A model generated the notes under the pieces. It had not been told where the DNA came from and ran no database searches. It was given only the letters and a program-made list of their open reading frames with translations. Both the position numbers and the translations under genes were made by a program. From assembly GCA_013396755.1 (NCBI GenBank), contig VWZF01004896.1:1-64000 (forward strand): a DNA stretch of 64,000 bases, in the 5' to 3' direction. This document shows, piece by piece, positions 62,173-64,000 of the stretch. The stretch comes from Sclerurus mexicanus (lineage: Eukaryota; Chordata; Aves; Passeriformes; Furnariidae). How positions within the stretch are numbered: the stretch's first letter is position 1; each line of letters opens with the position of its first letter.

Positions 62173-64000
62173 CATGAATCAGATAACTGTACTTCAGTCT
62201 CTTAATTCTTTTGCAGAAAACAAAGGCAAAATGTCTGATTTTTATGGAACAAATGAAAAAGTGGTGATCATAGCATTGCAGTGAATATTAAATGAATATA
62301 TAATAAATGAACATTAGGAAACAATTAGAAAAAGTGCCTAGACATTATTAATTCATGTGCTATTCATTGTACCAACATTGATCATGTGAAAGAAATGTGG
62401 TGTTAGTTACATTTTAATCATTCAGTGTTGAAGAAGGACGAATTATTTTCAAATAGAGATGGGAAAGATCTAGTTTTATGAAAAAATCATGGAATGTCCA
62501 ATTTACTTCATGGTGTTTTCATAGGGAAATGTCTGCCAATATTGGTAGGGCAGTGGAGAAAATTACAGCAATTGTTCATGTTTCAGCTCTTATGGAGAAG
62601 GTAGACATACTGTTGTCCTCACAAGAGCTTGTGTTAATGATGGGATGGGTGTGCTTTGCAGCATGTCTTATTCCTTACCCACCCAGATCTGGGCTTGACC
62701 AGGCTGAGCATTATGTTCCTTTCAGCCAAACTAATTGGGTCTCTTCTGTCTCAAGAAGAGTATTGGGGAATAAGAGCAGCAGATGTTCTTCTCCGTGGAC
62801 TTGATGTCAGTGAGGGACATGCCTGTCATGGACACAACTGAACAATAGAGGGAGTAGGACTGGTTGAGTCCATTTCCATGCTATCCCCATCCTCTACTCA
62901 GGAAAGTGTGAAAGAGATTCCAGTCCCCTCTACAGAAAGAAGTTGCACGTTTCCTTGGAAAGTCATCTCTGATCTTGCACAGATGTATGCCTGAGAGGAA
63001 ATCTGAAGGTTTAGCGCCTCCTTCATAGGAAAGTTTCTCTTCTTGGGCTGAGGCTGAATGCAGAAGCCAGATAAGAAGCTCAGGATTTAGAATTAGGTGG
63101 TACAGTTGTGAATTAGAGAAGCAGATACTGACATAATTCATGATCAAGCTGACCAAATCTAAGCTCATTTGGATGTTTATAAGTGATAGCTGCTTGATGT
63201 TTGTTCTCCCTTCTTCCCTTCTCCAGGTAATGAATGTAATAAATGCCTCCAAATGAAGAGGTGGACCTCTAGGGACTTGACTTCTCTGCTACTCAGGTGC
63301 AGTTCTGTGAGCTTTTCTTCCTGAACTGGGACCCTTGTGGGTGGGCACTTATCAGGCATGCATTGGAAATAGCATGTGTCTCTCTCACTTCTGTGTTTTG
63401 CCATAACTTGTGGTTTAGGAAACCTCAGATCAGTTGTAATGATACAGTCAAAACAGAAGGACAGCTGGACAATGAGAATCATTGAGCTGAATCTGGGATT
63501 ATTTACATTGTAATTTCACTTTAAACAAGTAGTGCTTGGGAAAAACTTGAAGACATGGATCCAAATGAGTGTAAACAAACACTGTAGTGTTTCTGCTTTG
63601 TACTTCTCTGGCTACTTTCCCTATTAGAGGAAGGTAAAGATCAACCTGTAAGCCATAGTAACATGCACTTAGAATTGTATCAAGCTTGCTTTGGTATACT
63701 GTCTTTTCTGTAACCTCTGAGTTTGGTTTATTTATGTTATTTGAGGACAAAAGTAACACCTGCTTTCTGTGGGTGGGTTGGCTGATTTAAATTCACAGAA
63801 AACTGTGACATGCTCTTGCTTCAGTATTGGACTCCAAGTGGATCTTTTTTATTATATTATCTTCCTTAGTTTCATATAGTATTGATGAAATTGAAAATCA
63901 GTGACCTGACAAAAACAAAATAATACAGCATGAAAATTGCTACCATGATTTCATGCTGTGTTAATGCAAGTATGTCATTCCTGCTTCAGAATAATAACAG
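62173..64000. other. Unique non-coding DNA
   Basis: No gene or repeat recognised. The frames at 62478-62804 (+) and 62881-63252 (-) have no domain. Confidence 0.5.

Noticed and set aside
1..64000. CRISPR arrays, operons, bacterial promoters or mitochondrial insertions
   Set aside because: No regularly spaced direct repeats with spacers, no ribosome-binding-site-led gene strings and no mitochondrial gene sequence were seen; the content is avian nuclear.

Overview
The window looks like bird nuclear DNA, and probably passerine. It is AT-rich and CpG-poor, with no bacterial-style gene packing and no long open reading frame that reads as a protein. Its recognisable contents are avian interspersed repeats: two CR1 LINE fragments, a SINE with a tRNA-Ile-like head and a CR1-like tail (a composition known from passerines), and at least ten LTR pieces of several endogenous-retrovirus groups. 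I see no complete protein-coding gene. The window reads as intergenic or intronic sequence, with two weakly supported candidate exons on the + strand (25090-25145 and 53472-53693).

Layout. 1-9.4 kb: mostly unique DNA with one LTR of the TGTGGTTTAACC family (1641-2221, minus) and a possible poly-A-tailed retrocopy near 5.8-6.1 kb. 9.4-25 kb: the repeat-rich part. It holds a 501-bp LTR with a 4-bp target duplication (9387-9887), the tRNA/CR1 SINE (11640-11772), an internally deleted provirus with a 5-bp duplication, a tRNA-Lys-type primer site and a degenerate tandem repeat (16514-17759), a solo LTR with TG...TA ends (18958-19382), a 45-bp collapsed copy of the 9.4-kb LTR (19778-19822), an LTR tail (22335-22638) and two abutting LTR pieces (23559-23981). 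25-35.4 kb: mainly unique DNA with a strong splice-bounded 56-bp open segment and a CpG-retaining block near 32 kb. 35.4-40.1 kb: two more minus-strand solo LTRs and an assembly gap of 72 N. 40-51.8 kb: unique AT-rich DNA. 51.8-64 kb: a 637-bp solo LTR with a perfect 5-bp duplication, a candidate non-coding exon, a 5'-truncated CR1 on the + strand, a possible conserved non-coding block near 60 kb and a CR1 piece lacking both ends on the - strand.

Almost all reading frames of 60-230 codons here are chance frames or antisense shadows of repeats; the longest, 226 codons at 61182-61862, is antisense to CR1. No set of genes works together here, and I did not find a convincing new biological system. 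The best-supported observations are structural: exact target-site duplications that date and class the LTRs, LTR ends of TG...TA type seen in at least two independent insertions, and an LTR reduced to its two ends. LTR family names are from memory and approximate; duplications and motif positions were read directly.
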